From Hepsetus odoe (lineage: Eukaryota > Chordata > Actinopteri > Characiformes > Hepsetidae), in the NCBI GenBank assembly GCA_017165825.1, contig CM029382.1, forward strand, positions 20,094,700 to 20,158,699: a DNA stretch of 64,000 bases. Reading direction: 5' to 3'. The notes below the pieces were generated by a model. The model searched no databases, had not been told where the DNA came from, and was given only the letters and a program-made list of their open reading frames with translations. The position numbers and the translations under genes were made by a program. Of the stretch, positions 54,286 to 64,000 are shown piece after piece (position 1 is the stretch's first letter; each line of letters opens with the position of its first letter).

Positions 54286-54809
54286 ATGATGCACACCTGC
54301 CTGCAGGGGCTCAGGTGTGCTCAGTCAGAACAGAGCGCCCTCTAGCGTACCCACAACACCTCCTGTGACAAACACCTTATACGTGATAGAGAGCGCCCTC
54401 TAGCGTGCCCAAAACACAACACGTGACAGAGAGCGCCCTCTAGCGTGCCCAAAACATCCCACATGTGACAGGTAGGTTGTTCCAAACATCTTGGAGAACT
54501 AACCACAGATCTTCTGTGGATGTAGGCTTCCTCACATCCTTCTGTCTCTTCATGTAATCCAGGCACACTGGATGATGTTGACATCATGGCTCTGTGGGGG
54601 CCATAAGAATTGATGCTGGTTTGAAGGCAAAAGGTAGTAACACCAAATATTGATTTGATTTAGATTTTTTTTTTGTTCGCTCACTTTGCATTTTGTAAAT
54701 TGATCAAAATAAACAATCATTATTTATATTTCTGAAAGTATTCTTTGTTTACAGTATTTTTTCCACACCTGCCTGAAACTGATGTTACAGATGTTTGAAC
54801 AGTACTGTA

Positions 54810-55368
54810 CATGTCTGTTTGCTGACACTGGGGTTAATCTGAGGTTTATCAGCAGGGCTATCTTTTTCCATGAGATGTATTGTTGGCTTGTTTAAATATT
54901 TGACAATTAAATTTTTTAATTTACTGCAGTTCCTTATATTGACACTCATGCATTCCTTTATTTCATGCAAATTCATGATAAAAAACATACAAAAAAATAC
55001 AACAAAACATTGGAGATAAATAGAATACATTTTTATTTTAAGAACATGGTGCATGCTTAATAATATACAGGACTTTCAACTTTGAATAATGCAAGTAACT
55101 GGGTCAATTTTCAGCAACTGTACAGCGATAAACAGTATTAAACTGTAAAGTTTCCTTACTTTAATTCCACAAAAAGGGATTACATACATACCTACAGTGC
55201 ACCCTAGACTACTATAAGTATAAGGGCTGCAAAATATTACATTGGGATTACTGCAGGCCCAGACATTACTTTTACTGGCACTCCCTCACCATATAAATAA
55301 ATGTTAATAATCTTTTTAGTTGAATTCATTTTTAGAACCAAACAAACTCACTGCTCTCCTCTACAGAT
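54810..55368. other. Intergenic, nothing recognised
   Basis: AT-rich DNA. The Met/Leu-rich - strand frame at 54785-55054 overlaps the foldback end and looks accidental. Confidence 0.4.
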
Positions 55369-55573
55369 ACAGCAGTGGCCTAGTGATTAGGGATTAGGCC
55401 CCAGGATTGGAAGGTCATGGGTTTGAATCCCAGAAAAGCAGGTTGTCTTGCAGTACCCTTGAGCAAGGTACTGTCCCCATCACTGTTCCCCAGGCCTTTT
55501 ATATTAATGACCCCTGCTGCACATGCGTGTATAGGTTTGCTGTTTCACAATGTCAAGTTTTCACTTTCACAGG
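55369..55573 (+). mobile_element. SINE, diverged
   Basis: CAGCAGTGGCCTAGTGATTA head, GGGTTTGAATCCCAGAAAAG, CCCTTGAGCAAGGTACTGTC, CCCCTGCTGCACATGCGTG, and TTTCACAATGTCAAG with TTTTCACTTTCAC at the end. Confidence 0.8.
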
Positions 55574-57086
55574 TGTTATATCACCAGATTTGTTTTCAAC
55601 ACATAAATGGTCTCATTAATCATGTTCTCTGCTTTACATGCATTTGCTTCAAACCAAATGTTTGATTTTTTGCATAAACATATGTTGTAAAAGCTAACAA
55701 CTTTGCCAGATCATTAAAATCAACACAAATAATTTCAGTAAGGCAATTTTCTGACCAAGATTTTTTTAACCTGCTTTTGTGGCTTTCACCTACTTCAGCA
55801 TGTACTGCAAAAAAGACATGTCTCCTGCCTAATGTCATCTAGCCCTAATGAAATAGTTGGCAGCTGTGGCTGACTAAAGTCTTCTCTGACTGCAGTATGC
55901 CTTTGCTTTATGTTTCCTCATGCAGAAACAGAGATGCAATTCACCTTGAAGCACATCAAAGCCACAGCTTGGTTTCATCCCCAGGCAATCCCATTTACTA
56001 GGCAGGTACTTTGCAAGTGTTGCTGATTATAATCCACACACTCTTGACTTTGGAATTTTCATTTTGCATAAAATACAGCTCATATAGACAGCTGTGAGAA
56101 TGAAAGACAACAAGACAGCTTTGGAGATGCACTAGATCTTTCAGTTTGGCAGGTGTGGTAGGAATCAGCAGTGTGTTGACGTCTGAACTATACTTATTAC
56201 ATGCTTTAATCAGTTTCTTCAAACTTCATTTTGGTAGTCCCCTATAGACTGTGTATGGCTATTTTAATTGGTAAATCTTTTGAAAGTAAAAGTAAGTTAT
56301 TAATTATATTAGGGTTAGGTTTATGGTAAAGATTATGTTTTCATTTTGGATTGGATGGTATGGTGTAGGATTATGTTTAATGCTATATTTTTTTATGTTT
56401 AATGCTAATGGTATTTAATTAAGGGTAAGGTTTAGGTCTACAGAGCACCTGCAAAGACCAACAAAATAAAGTGTGACTCTTAATGTGTTTGATGAAGCTT
56501 TGGAGAGCATCTAATCAGGTATGAAACTTGTTTTTACGATGTTTGGTGTATTTTTTGGTGAAATTTACTTTCCAAAATCCTGGTTTGGCCAGTGCCAGCC
56601 ATGCAGACCCCACTGACTCTTTTTCAGTCATGCAGATAAACTAAGTGAGGCCATTAGACGGTATCCTGGGAATCTACTGGCATTCAGAAGCACTCATTTC
56701 TCCCAGTTTTCTGAAACAGTCTGTCCGCCTATGAGAGAAGCCTGGCATTAGCAGCTGAAAAACTGGTGGCTGTGCTTTGCACTGTCAGTTGTGAAGCCAT
56801 TACTGTTCAACCATTTTAAAATGACTCTGCCTCCAGTCTCTAAGATGCTCCACTGCCAGTACAAACTGATTTGTACTGCAATTAGTGGCGCTTTAAGGGC
56901 TGAGTAATTGACTGTTAACGCATGTTCTTGTCAGTGGAGCCTACCTTCTGGGCTACAGCAGGCTACAGAATAACAGGGAAAGAAAGAGAAGGAGAGAGTG
57001 AACTGCAGTTGCTGAAACATTTAAAGACGGAAGGTAAACAGAACCTCAGGTGTTTGAGTGAGTCAGATAAAAGGAGAATAAACAGA

Positions 57087-57090
<4 letters not shown>
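55574..57090. other. Intergenic, nothing recognised
   Basis: No exon or repeat family recognised. 56620-56940 is repeat-free and compositionally mixed, possibly noncoding conserved DNA, but this is weak. Confidence 0.35.

Positions 57091-57157
<67 letters not shown>
57091..57157. repeat. (GA)n microsatellite
   Basis: About 33 GA dinucleotides. The frames crossing it on both strands (ERERER and SLSLSL) are products of the repeat. Confidence 0.97.
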
Positions 57158-57159
<2 letters not shown>

Positions 57160-59589
57160 TACTGCAAATGCTGTTTATTTTCTTCCAGTTTTGCACAGGT
57201 CACAATAGACAAGGTCATCAAAACACCCTCTTTCTTTCTGGGAATTCTCTGGAAAATAATTTCTTCTATTCACACACAGATCTTACACAAATATTGGAAA
57301 AGTAAAGTCTCATTAATGTCTGATATAACTGAAAAAGAAACTTATGTACACACTTATAGCTGCTGGGTAATGTCTAGAAAGGTTCAGGGTGGCAGTGCAT
57401 GTGTGAAAGCTAATGTTGTGGTCAGTAGTATTTCAGTTTTAGTTGGCATTTTTAATCGGTATTGAGCTTCTGCATTTATATGTATTGCAAAACTGTGGGC
57501 TGTGTAGCTCATTTTTGACATTTTTACATTTGAAATTTTTGACATTTTTACATTTGAAATTTTGACATTTTTATTGTTATATTTTATTTAGAGATCTATA
57601 TTTAATGTAAGTGATATATATATATATTTTTTCTTCTCTGGGTGTGAATTAAAATAATTAATGTTAACCATGTTAACCATGTTACATTTTTATCTTAGTG
57701 TCAACAGTTTACCAACTAAAACCATAAACTGTGGTATAATCATAATAATGCACTTCATTCATGCTATATTGTGGATATAAGCTGATCTTTGTTACTTGGC
57801 CGCAGTGCCTATATCTCATTGCGTAGCTCTGCATTTAATAATAGCCCTTCATTAGTCTAGTATGGCATAATGCTAGTCTATTCTTTGAAAAGCAAACTAG
57901 ACATTTTTAGTGTAGATATTCTTAGAATGGTATACCACTCTCTCTAGTGTAGTATTGTGTAATTTCATTCTATTCTTTTATCTAACTCATTCTTAGATCC
58001 CTGATATTCTGTTTAAATTATAGGTGTGACTTCCACCACCGAAATAACTTTTAATAAAAATTGTAATCTTAAATGTGACAAAGTTGTCATACCTCTACCT
58101 TCAGTGGATGATGTATGGGAAGATGTTAAAAAGTCATCCTGGACAACATACATTAACAAATTTAGCTACCTTATCGAGGCGTAACAGATGGTGGGATGAT
58201 GAAAAATCCTAAAAGTTTTAATGGTCTTGCAGCCACACTGCTTTGGTACTGTGGGGAGTAAGTAGCTAGAACATGGTTCTTTTGACTATGTTGCTGTTTG
58301 TAATGCCAGTTGCAGCTGCTGAGTAGCTTATAACAGACATGTTTAATGCAGGGTGAGAATACAGTCTGACAGGGTAAGACAGGCTTCATGCACTGATGTT
58401 CAGAGGAAATGGAGTGCAGAAACCGGGGCAGATGAAGAGCAGAAGGTGAAATCAGCTTTAAACGTTTCCAGTACTCTCTATAAGTTTGGGTTCTTCTGCC
58501 AATATCATTTTAATCCAATCCAATCGATGTTTAAACAAGGTGATGAGTGTGTACAAATGATGACAGCTGTGGTGTCTCTGTTTTTGCTGCTTGATGAAAG
58601 CATTGTTGTTGAAGCCAGATATTTAACTCAGCCTGGTTACATGTACCTGAGCTGTGAACATGTACCTGAGCTCCAAAAAGCCATTTCAGGTAAAGCTGAT
58701 ACCAGACAATGAAACACAATAATTAACACTCTCATAAATGGCAATAGCACTATTGTCATTTATTATTATGCAGGAACAAGGTGGATATGTGCAGACAGAT
58801 CTATGCACCTAAGACCTGAGAGGCTGAATTGTGTTTGAAGTTGATGTAAATATAGCACACCTGTGACTGAATTCATGTGTCAGATCATTTAAAAACACTG
58901 TGCTATTGATGGAACAAGCCCTGACTATTACACTGTATGGATCATCAAGTCAACAGAAAGCTAGAGGTCTAAAAGACATCCCAGAGTCTAAACAGCTCCG
59001 CCATTAATAGTATGCATTTCATGGACTTTGAATTAGATGCTGACTGTAAAACTGCAATAAAAAAGTAAAGTTGGATCTGTTTTAGTTGGATCTGCCCTAA
59101 AACCAGGCGTGATCTCAAATGGTTTCTAACAGCTTTATTGTGTGATGTGCATTAGTTATGAAATTCAGACAGTACACACATTCTTCATTATGGCATTGTG
59201 TACACATGGCTGAATGTGCATAAATGACTATTTATTATACATATCATGCACTGTTTGGGTGCAGGAGCACCTTCCTACATAGACCACTGCATGGGGCATA
59301 GGGAGCCATTTAAGATTCAGCCCCAGTGTAAGAAGAGGAAAGTATAAAACTATTATTTGGTGTTAATATAACCTTAGCATTCGGATGAAATGACAAATTA
59401 GCCCTCATATCTTGATACAAAAACTACTGATAAAACATGTTTTTCATACAATACTCATTACCTGATGCAGTGCTGCAATATGCAATGCCTCATTTAAATT
59501 CTGCGTAATAACCCCTTTGATAAAACTCACTATAAGACACAGCCATTTGCGGCCTACTACTGTATTTGATTCTATTCTTCTTTTGACTA
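57158..59589. other. Intergenic; short tandem repeat at 57518-57575
   Basis: A unit of about 23 bp containing GACATTTTTACATTTGAAAT is repeated about 2.5 times at 57518-57575. Elsewhere I see AT-rich unique DNA. The 119-codon frame at 58353-58712 does not resemble a known protein. Confidence 0.45.
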
Positions 59590-60344
59590 CTAATGTTTAG
59601 GTGGCTCATTGGTTCTTTCGGTTTCTGCACTTCCTCTTTTATTCCAACTGCCTGCATGTCAAATATACTTGTACTCATATTCTTATACACTTGTTTTTAA
59701 TCCTGTACATCCTCGTCACTCCCAATGCAAATCTCAGCATCTTTTACTGCCAGCTCTGCTGCCTGTCTTTTCATCAGCATCACTTTTTCTAACCCGTATA
59801 GCAGAGCTGGTCTCACTACCTGTAAACCTTTCCTTTCACTCTTGCTGGTACCCGTCTGTCACAGATCACACGCTTTTCTGCCACTCCTGACTAGTAAAAC
59901 TTATGAAGAGAATACTTATACAAAACTTTTGTTCTTCTCTTGTCACCCTGTCATATGCTTTCTGTCTACAAAGGCACAGTCCAACCTTCTTTCTCAAGGT
60001 TCTTAATTTGTCTTAATTTGTCACATACACAAAAATATAAGTACAACCAGTTTGTCTCTCTGTCAGGCCAATTGGTCTAGGTCATTTTACAACTGCTTTC
60101 TTTACCCTTTGTCTCATCTGCATGTACACTAGTCTACTTCCTTTATCTCTCTGACTATTCCGCTTCTTTGCTAGCCTCTTCTTACGTTTACACTCCTGAA
60201 ATTCTTTGTCCCAGGACATTTCCTTTTCCACCTTCTTCTGTCCAGATGTCACATGGGACATGCACGCATTCCACCTTGCAGTCTTCCTTCTTCAGCATCG
60301 ACCATTTGATAATTGAATCTGCCCTCACTTTTCTCCACTTCTTT

Positions 60345-60425
60345 TACATTTACATTACATTTACAGCATTTCACAGATGCTCTTATCCAGAGCAACTTAC
60401 ATCATTGCTTGATGTCCACATCTGT
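60345..60425 (-). mobile_element. Second SINE family, tail fragment
   Basis: TACAGCATTTCACAGATGCT and CTTATCCAGAGCAACTTACA are the reverse of the SINE tail. No head is present. Confidence 0.65.
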
Positions 60426-60934
60426 TCTTCATTCTAGTAACCTACATAAAAATCAGCAATTGCTGATTTAACTATTTTCGAGCCAAGTAACATACTTATA
60501 AGCCCTGTAACTGACTGAGGCTCTTCTTAATCTCCAAGGTCAACCTACAGACCACCATCCTGTGCTGGATGTATATAACAGACCTGTGTTCATCTTCCTC
60601 CACTCCTATAAGTCACCCTGTGCTCCTCCCTCTTCCTAAATTAAACAGGTATTCACTACAGTCATTTCCATCTTTTTAGCAAAATCCATAACCATCTGAC
60701 CTTCTCCATTCCTCTCCTTGACACCATACCTACACATCACCTTCTCATCACTTCTGTTCCCTTCACTAGCATGCAAGTCTGCACCAGTCACCACTTTCTC
60801 TCCCATGGGTGCACTCTCTATCACTTTCTATAACTCACTTCAGAATTCTTTTCTCCTCTCTCACAACCTACTTGCAAGCTTACCTGCACTAACAACATTA
60901 ATTTTCCCACCTCTGATTTCTACATTTACATTTA

Positions 60935-61135
60935 CATTTACGGCATTTAGCAGACGCTCTTATCCAGAGCGACTTCCATGTCCTAATCACAGGGACAGTC
61001 CCCCTGGAGCAACTCAGGGTTAAGGGTCTTGCTCAGGGACCCAGTGGTGGTAATGCTAGAGGTGGGATTTGAACCTGGGACCTCTGGAACCATAGGCAAG
61101 TATCCTACCACTAGACCACCGCCACCCGCCGGGTC
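60935..61135 (-). mobile_element. Second SINE family, full copy
   Basis: On the - strand: GTGGCGGTGGTCTAGTGGTA, B-box-like GGTTCAAATCCC, CCCTGAGCAAGACCCTTAAC, GGGGGACTGTCCCTGTGAT, and tail TCGCTCTGGATAAGAGCGTC with TAAATGTAAATGTAAATG. Confidence 0.85.
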
Positions 61136-61330
61136 TAGCTTCATATTCATCCCCCTGACACTCTTCTCACCTCAAAAACACTCCTGACACACTCTTTCTG
61201 CAGGAAAACACTTATTTATCCTTCTTTCCACACCATGGTGAAACAATTTGAACCCAAAATTTGGAAATCTGTTTCATTGTCTGCATATGGATTTGGCAAA
61301 TGTTTTACACTGGATGCCCTTCCTGATGTA

Positions 61331-61456
61331 ACCCTCTGGGTCCCTGAGCGAGACCCTTAACCCTGAATTACTCCAGGGAGACTGTCCCTGTAATTAGGTC
61401 ATGGTAGTCGCTCTGGATAAGAGCATCTGCTAAATGCCGCAAATGTAAATGTAACA
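61331..61456 (+). mobile_element. Second SINE family, headless copy
   Basis: CTGGGTCCCTGAGCGAGACC, TCCAGGGAGACTGTCCCTG, TCGCTCTGGATAAGAGCATC and TGCTAAATGCCGCAAATG. It begins directly at the RTE 5' leader, without the tRNA-like head. Confidence 0.8.
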
Positions 61457-61878
61457 CAGGTTATACATGATATGTATTGATTTTTTTGGAGTCTGATATT
61501 CAAATGAGCTTGTCTAATTTGAATGTATATGAGTGAAGCTATTTGTTTTGTCTCCAGAAGATGAAAGGCTGCATTTTTAACACTCTTAATCATATTGCAA
61601 AAGGTCAAAAGTGGCATTTTCAACCTACTTGCCAACTTGTCAACTTCATCTGCCTTGTTGTTGTCATCTGTCTTGTTTATATTCGACTTAATCTCCTTTC
61701 TAAGAGAAATGAGAAAGACTATTACTAATGGTGAATGAAACATGAGAATGAATACGTAAATATAAAATAAATACAGAAATAGAATAGAGTCTATGTGTGG
61801 AGTAATGAACTATTTAACCAAACTCCACTGGAGGAGGTAAAATCAATGTTAATAAAAAAATAATCAAGAAAAATTATA
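61457..61878. other. Intergenic, nothing recognised
   Basis: AT-rich unique-looking DNA. Opposing frames at 61399-61743 and 61543-61728 show no domain. Confidence 0.4.
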
Positions 61879-62147
61879 AAGGCAGCGGTGGCCTAGTGGT
61901 TAGGGCGTTAGCTGCATAATTTGAAGATCAGGGCTTCAAACCCCTTCCCAATAGGTTGCCCTGAGGTACTCTTGAGCAAGGTGCTGTCCCCGTCACTGCT
62001 CCCCGGGTGCTTTCAATAGCTGCCCACTGCTGCATGGTGTTGAGTATGCATGGGTTAAATGCAGAGGTCCAATTTCATTGGGGTTCACTGTCTGCTGTGC
62101 TGTGACCTCGCAACGACAAGGGTTGTCACTTTCACCTTCCACTTAAA
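61879..62147 (+). mobile_element. tRNA-derived SINE, full length, well preserved
   Basis: GGCAGCGGTGGCCTAGTGGT head, CTTCAAACCCCTTCCC, TTGCCCTGAGGTACTCTTGA, GAGGTCCAATTTCATTGGGG, GACCTCGCAACGACAAGGGT and TCACTTTCACC. Good preservation implies a young insertion. Confidence 0.9.
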
Positions 62148-63270
62148 GAAAAGTAAGCACCACTTCAGTTTATAGGGAGATGAGCATGCCTTTCAGTTTT
62201 CAGCACTGGTTGTTTCTGAAAATCCTATAATTGGAAATTCTTTTAGCACTCTTCCAAAATATTCCAACTTTGAACTGGATCTGGTTGCAAAAATGCCTGA
62301 AACTGAATTGATCAATACGCTTTGATTAAGATAAATTTTTCATCTGTCAGCACTGATGTCAGCAAAATCTTAATATTTGATTGATTGACTTTCATTCTCA
62401 GCATTTATTATTTGAAGGTTTAATGATGCACCTTCAGTAGTCTCATGGGGCATTAATTACATAGGAATTATTGCTAATAATCCTGAATTATTGCAAAAAT
62501 AAGCAGCTGGTTTTCAAGTTTGACCCAGCTTGTAAGCATCCTGTGTTTCTCCTTGTAGCTCCACAAGTTTGTGTTTGCCAGCAGACTGGATGTGAAATAT
62601 TGCTGACCACTTTAGTCTCGAGAGGACCCATTAAAATTTCACCTCTTGAAACCATGGCCTTGTCGTTTTTAATTGGTCCAGCACTGACTTTCACAAACAT
62701 GCCAGAAACAAGTTTAAAATATTAACCATCCAGATGTTTCATTGTGGTTTTGTGTTATCCTCTACAGGGATTCTGGTTCCATATTCATTGTTACCCCTGG
62801 TAATAAATAAATAAATACATATAGTCATTTATGTATTTACTGATAGATTTATTAGCTCTATTTCCCACTAAATGTATCAGAGATTTTAAGTGTAATTTTT
62901 TTAGTGATTGATCCATATGGGTAAGATTAGAGAAAACACAATAAAATTTAACGAAAGTGTGTTGAATTAGATAATGCTTATAAGCCTAAAAAAAGCCAAA
63001 TCCACTGTTATGAAAATTATTCAGAGATTTAAAACAAGAGCTCTCTTAAATTTGCCAGGAGGAGGACGTGTAATTAATTCAGCCCTCCCTCTTACAAAAG
63101 AGTTTAACGTTATTGCATATCACCATAAAACAGTGATCCATTCCTCCAAATTCACACAGCAAATAAATCTGTGATCACAGCATCAAGGATCTGGAGAGAT
63201 TTTGTCCTGAAAAGTGATCTGTAATTCTTTTTTTTCTCCAGCATCACTAAGGATAACAAGAGAAGACAGG
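62148..63270. other. Intergenic; candidate conserved noncoding stretch 62270-62710
   Basis: Repeat-free, mixed composition with many TAAT/ATTA and TTGATT cores (TAATGATGCACCTTCAG, GGGGCATTAATTACATAGG, GCTAATAATCCTGAATTATT). The opposing frames at 62471-62725 and 62488-62700 have no known domain. Noncoding conservation is plausible but untested. Confidence 0.3.
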
Positions 63271-63523
63271 GCAGAGGTGGCCTAGTCGTAAGGACTAGAC
63301 CCCATAATCAAAAGATAATGGGTTCAAGGCCCGAAGCAATAGGTCGCCTTAAGGTTACCTTGAGCAAAGTACTGCCCCCAGCACAACACCATGTGCACTG
63401 GATATGGCTGCCCACTGCAGCACTCTATCTATGGGTTAAAAGGAGACACGATTTTAGTTGTGGTTTATTATGTGCTCTGGTGTGTATTCACAAGGACAAG
63501 TAGTCACTTTCTCTCTCACTTCA
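63271..63523 (+). mobile_element. SINE, diverged, full length
   Basis: GGGCAGAGGTGGCCTAGTCG head, GGGTTCAAGGCCCGAAGC, CCTTGAGCAAAGTACTGCCC, GGCTGCCCACTGCAGCAC, and CACAAGGACAAGTAGTCAC at the end. Confidence 0.8.
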
Positions 63524-64000
63524 CTGCTGATATGTTGGCAATAAGAGGAGTGTTTGATAAATGTTAAAAGTGTGCTAATAATATGTTCAGTGTGAGCTTC
63601 AGCTAATAAACCAAAAAACATTTTATAAATCTTATTTGTTCACCAATCTTTAATAGGGCTGTCTATAATAATGCTGCTGTGAGCAGCCAGTAATAAAGGT
63701 GTGTGATTTTGTATGCTACTTTTTCAGCCAGAAAAGTTATTGCCATTCTTAATGCTGGTTTAACAGCACTATTGTGCTGATATTTATCAAACTATCAAGC
63801 TACAAACACACCCTGCAGCTCTCTAAAGCCACAATTAAAGGGGCAGCCAGTTTTTAGCTTAAATCTAATTGAATCTTTATTGGAACACCTTTATTGATTC
63901 TCCCATTTCTCCTAATTTAGATGTAGGCAATTTGCAATGTAACAACAAATCTCTTCTTTACTGCTTGATCGCACTGAAAATTTGGAAAGACAACAAGCAG
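63524..64000. other. Intergenic; candidate conserved noncoding DNA at the window end
   Basis: Repeat-free, with AATAAAGGTGTGTGATTTTG, TAATGCTGGTTTAACAGCAC and CCACAATTAAAGGGGCAGCC. Looks like noncoding regulatory DNA by appearance only. Confidence 0.25.

Larger units (their letters stand above)
50351..54470 (-). mobile_element. Non-autonomous LTR retroelement carrying ASPM-like IQ-repeat sequence
   Basis: Two direct repeats of 481 and 479 bp bound a 3.16-kb interior. They start TGT and end ACA, and the 5-bp GGTAG target duplication (50346-50350 and 54471-54475) is confirmed by the uninterrupted site in copy A near 23268. Read on the - strand, the 3' repeat is preceded by a G-rich polypurine tract, the LTR has a TATTTAA box and an AATAAA signal, and an interior of long open frames follows. 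No reverse transcriptase, protease, RNase H or integrase motif is visible. Its movement must have depended on enzymes from another element. The 3' leader (GGAGCCGCGCCTTTGGGGGG) resembles that of fish Gypsy elements. I could not identify a primer-binding site. Confidence 0.85.
53992..54470 (-). repeat. 5' LTR (right repeat)
   Basis: 479 bp. Nearly identical to 50351-50831; its 2-bp shortening lies in the tandem unit near 54418. It contains the promoter elements listed separately. Confidence 0.93.
50120..54807 (-). mobile_element. Tc1-derived foldback element, copy C, split by the LTR element
   Basis: Ends CAGTACTGTGCAAAGTTTTA (50120) and, inverted, CAGTACTG at 54800-54807, both flanked by TA. 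The left arm and part of the transposase remnant are at 50120-50350; the remainder is at 54471-54807 (CTTGGAGAACTAACCACAGA is the reverse of a VLQDV block). Read through the insertion, the two halves match copies A and B, for example GAACTCGGCTGGTAGGTTG in copy A. The LTR element interrupts it exactly at GGTAG. Confidence 0.88.
59590..61330 (-). mobile_element. RTE-type LINE, decayed, inverted, with SINE insertion
   Basis: On the - strand the 5' leader is at 61265-61330 (CATCAGGAAGGGCATCCAGT, GTAAAACATTTGCCAAATCC, matching 14580-14620 of the + copy). Endonuclease pieces follow at 61150-61210 and 60636-60870, where a frame reads GEKVVTGADLHASEGNRSDE and YGVKERNGEGQMVMDFAKKM. A later block at 59780-59880 reads CDRRVPARVKGK-like and VVRPALLYG-like. 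Most of the reverse transcriptase is missing. The second-family SINE at 60935-61135 interrupts the endonuclease region. Confidence 0.72.

Noticed and set aside
50351..54470. Tandem genomic duplication of a host gene segment instead of a retroelement
   Set aside because: A segmental duplication would not give TG...CA ends, a polypurine tract next to one repeat and a 5-bp duplicated target within another transposon.
56922..57305. 127-codon frame with a long Glu-Arg repeat
   Set aside because: Runs through a (GA)n microsatellite; the opposite strand gives Ser-Leu from the same tract.
58353..58712. 119-codon frame as a possible exon
   Set aside because: No similarity to a known protein that I recognise, no neighbouring exon-like blocks, and composition like the flanks.

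Overview
The window looks like AT-rich, gene-poor nuclear DNA from a teleost fish. The evidence is the repeat content: tRNA-derived SINEs with GGTGGCCTAGTGGTTAGG heads, SINEs with a CTCTGGATAAGAGCGTCTGCTAAATG tail, Tc1-like transposons, L2/CR1-type and RTE-type LINEs, and a chromodomain-type Gypsy relic. I recognise no exon of an ordinary host gene, no true tRNA or rRNA gene, and no CRISPR array. The species cannot be named from this sequence alone.

Layout. 1-14500: intergenic DNA with SINEs, including a head-to-tail SINE trimer at 1633-2272 inserted in a LINE 3' end, plus microsatellites. 14546-17015: a decayed RTE-type LINE on the + strand. 19898-22240: a three-level nest in which a SINE is split by a Tc1 element that is itself split by a second SINE trimer. 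22898-23590: a SINE followed by a Tc1-derived foldback element. 24110-24556: a LINE 3' region. 27376-29915: a collapsed Gypsy retrotransposon with two old LTRs. 30273-31420: a SINE dimer and a Tc1/mariner relic. 37258-40010: a 5'-truncated L2/CR1-type LINE on the - strand whose reverse transcriptase frame is almost intact. 40468-49990: scattered SINEs, a second foldback Tc1 derivative at 43798-44349, and LINE 3' fragments. 59590-61330: an RTE copy on the - strand, broken up by SINEs.

The most unusual object is at 50351-54470. It is a 4.1-kb element bounded by about 480-bp direct repeats that behave like LTRs: TG...CA ends, a TATA-like box, an AATAAA signal, an adjoining polypurine tract and a 5-bp GGTAG target duplication. 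It inserted into a Tc1-derived foldback element (50120-54807). Its repeats differ by only about five substitutions and one 2-bp indel, so the insertion looks recent. It shows no reverse transcriptase, integrase or protease. Its - strand instead carries long reading frames with about 13 IQ calmodulin-binding-type repeats resembling those of the spindle protein ASPM, followed by a long coiled coil and a Ser-rich tail. I read it as a non-autonomous LTR retroelement that has captured cellular coding sequence.

The rest of the window is interspersed repeats at several stages of decay, with stretches of unique AT-rich DNA between them. A few unique stretches have the look of conserved noncoding DNA, but that needs cross-species alignment.
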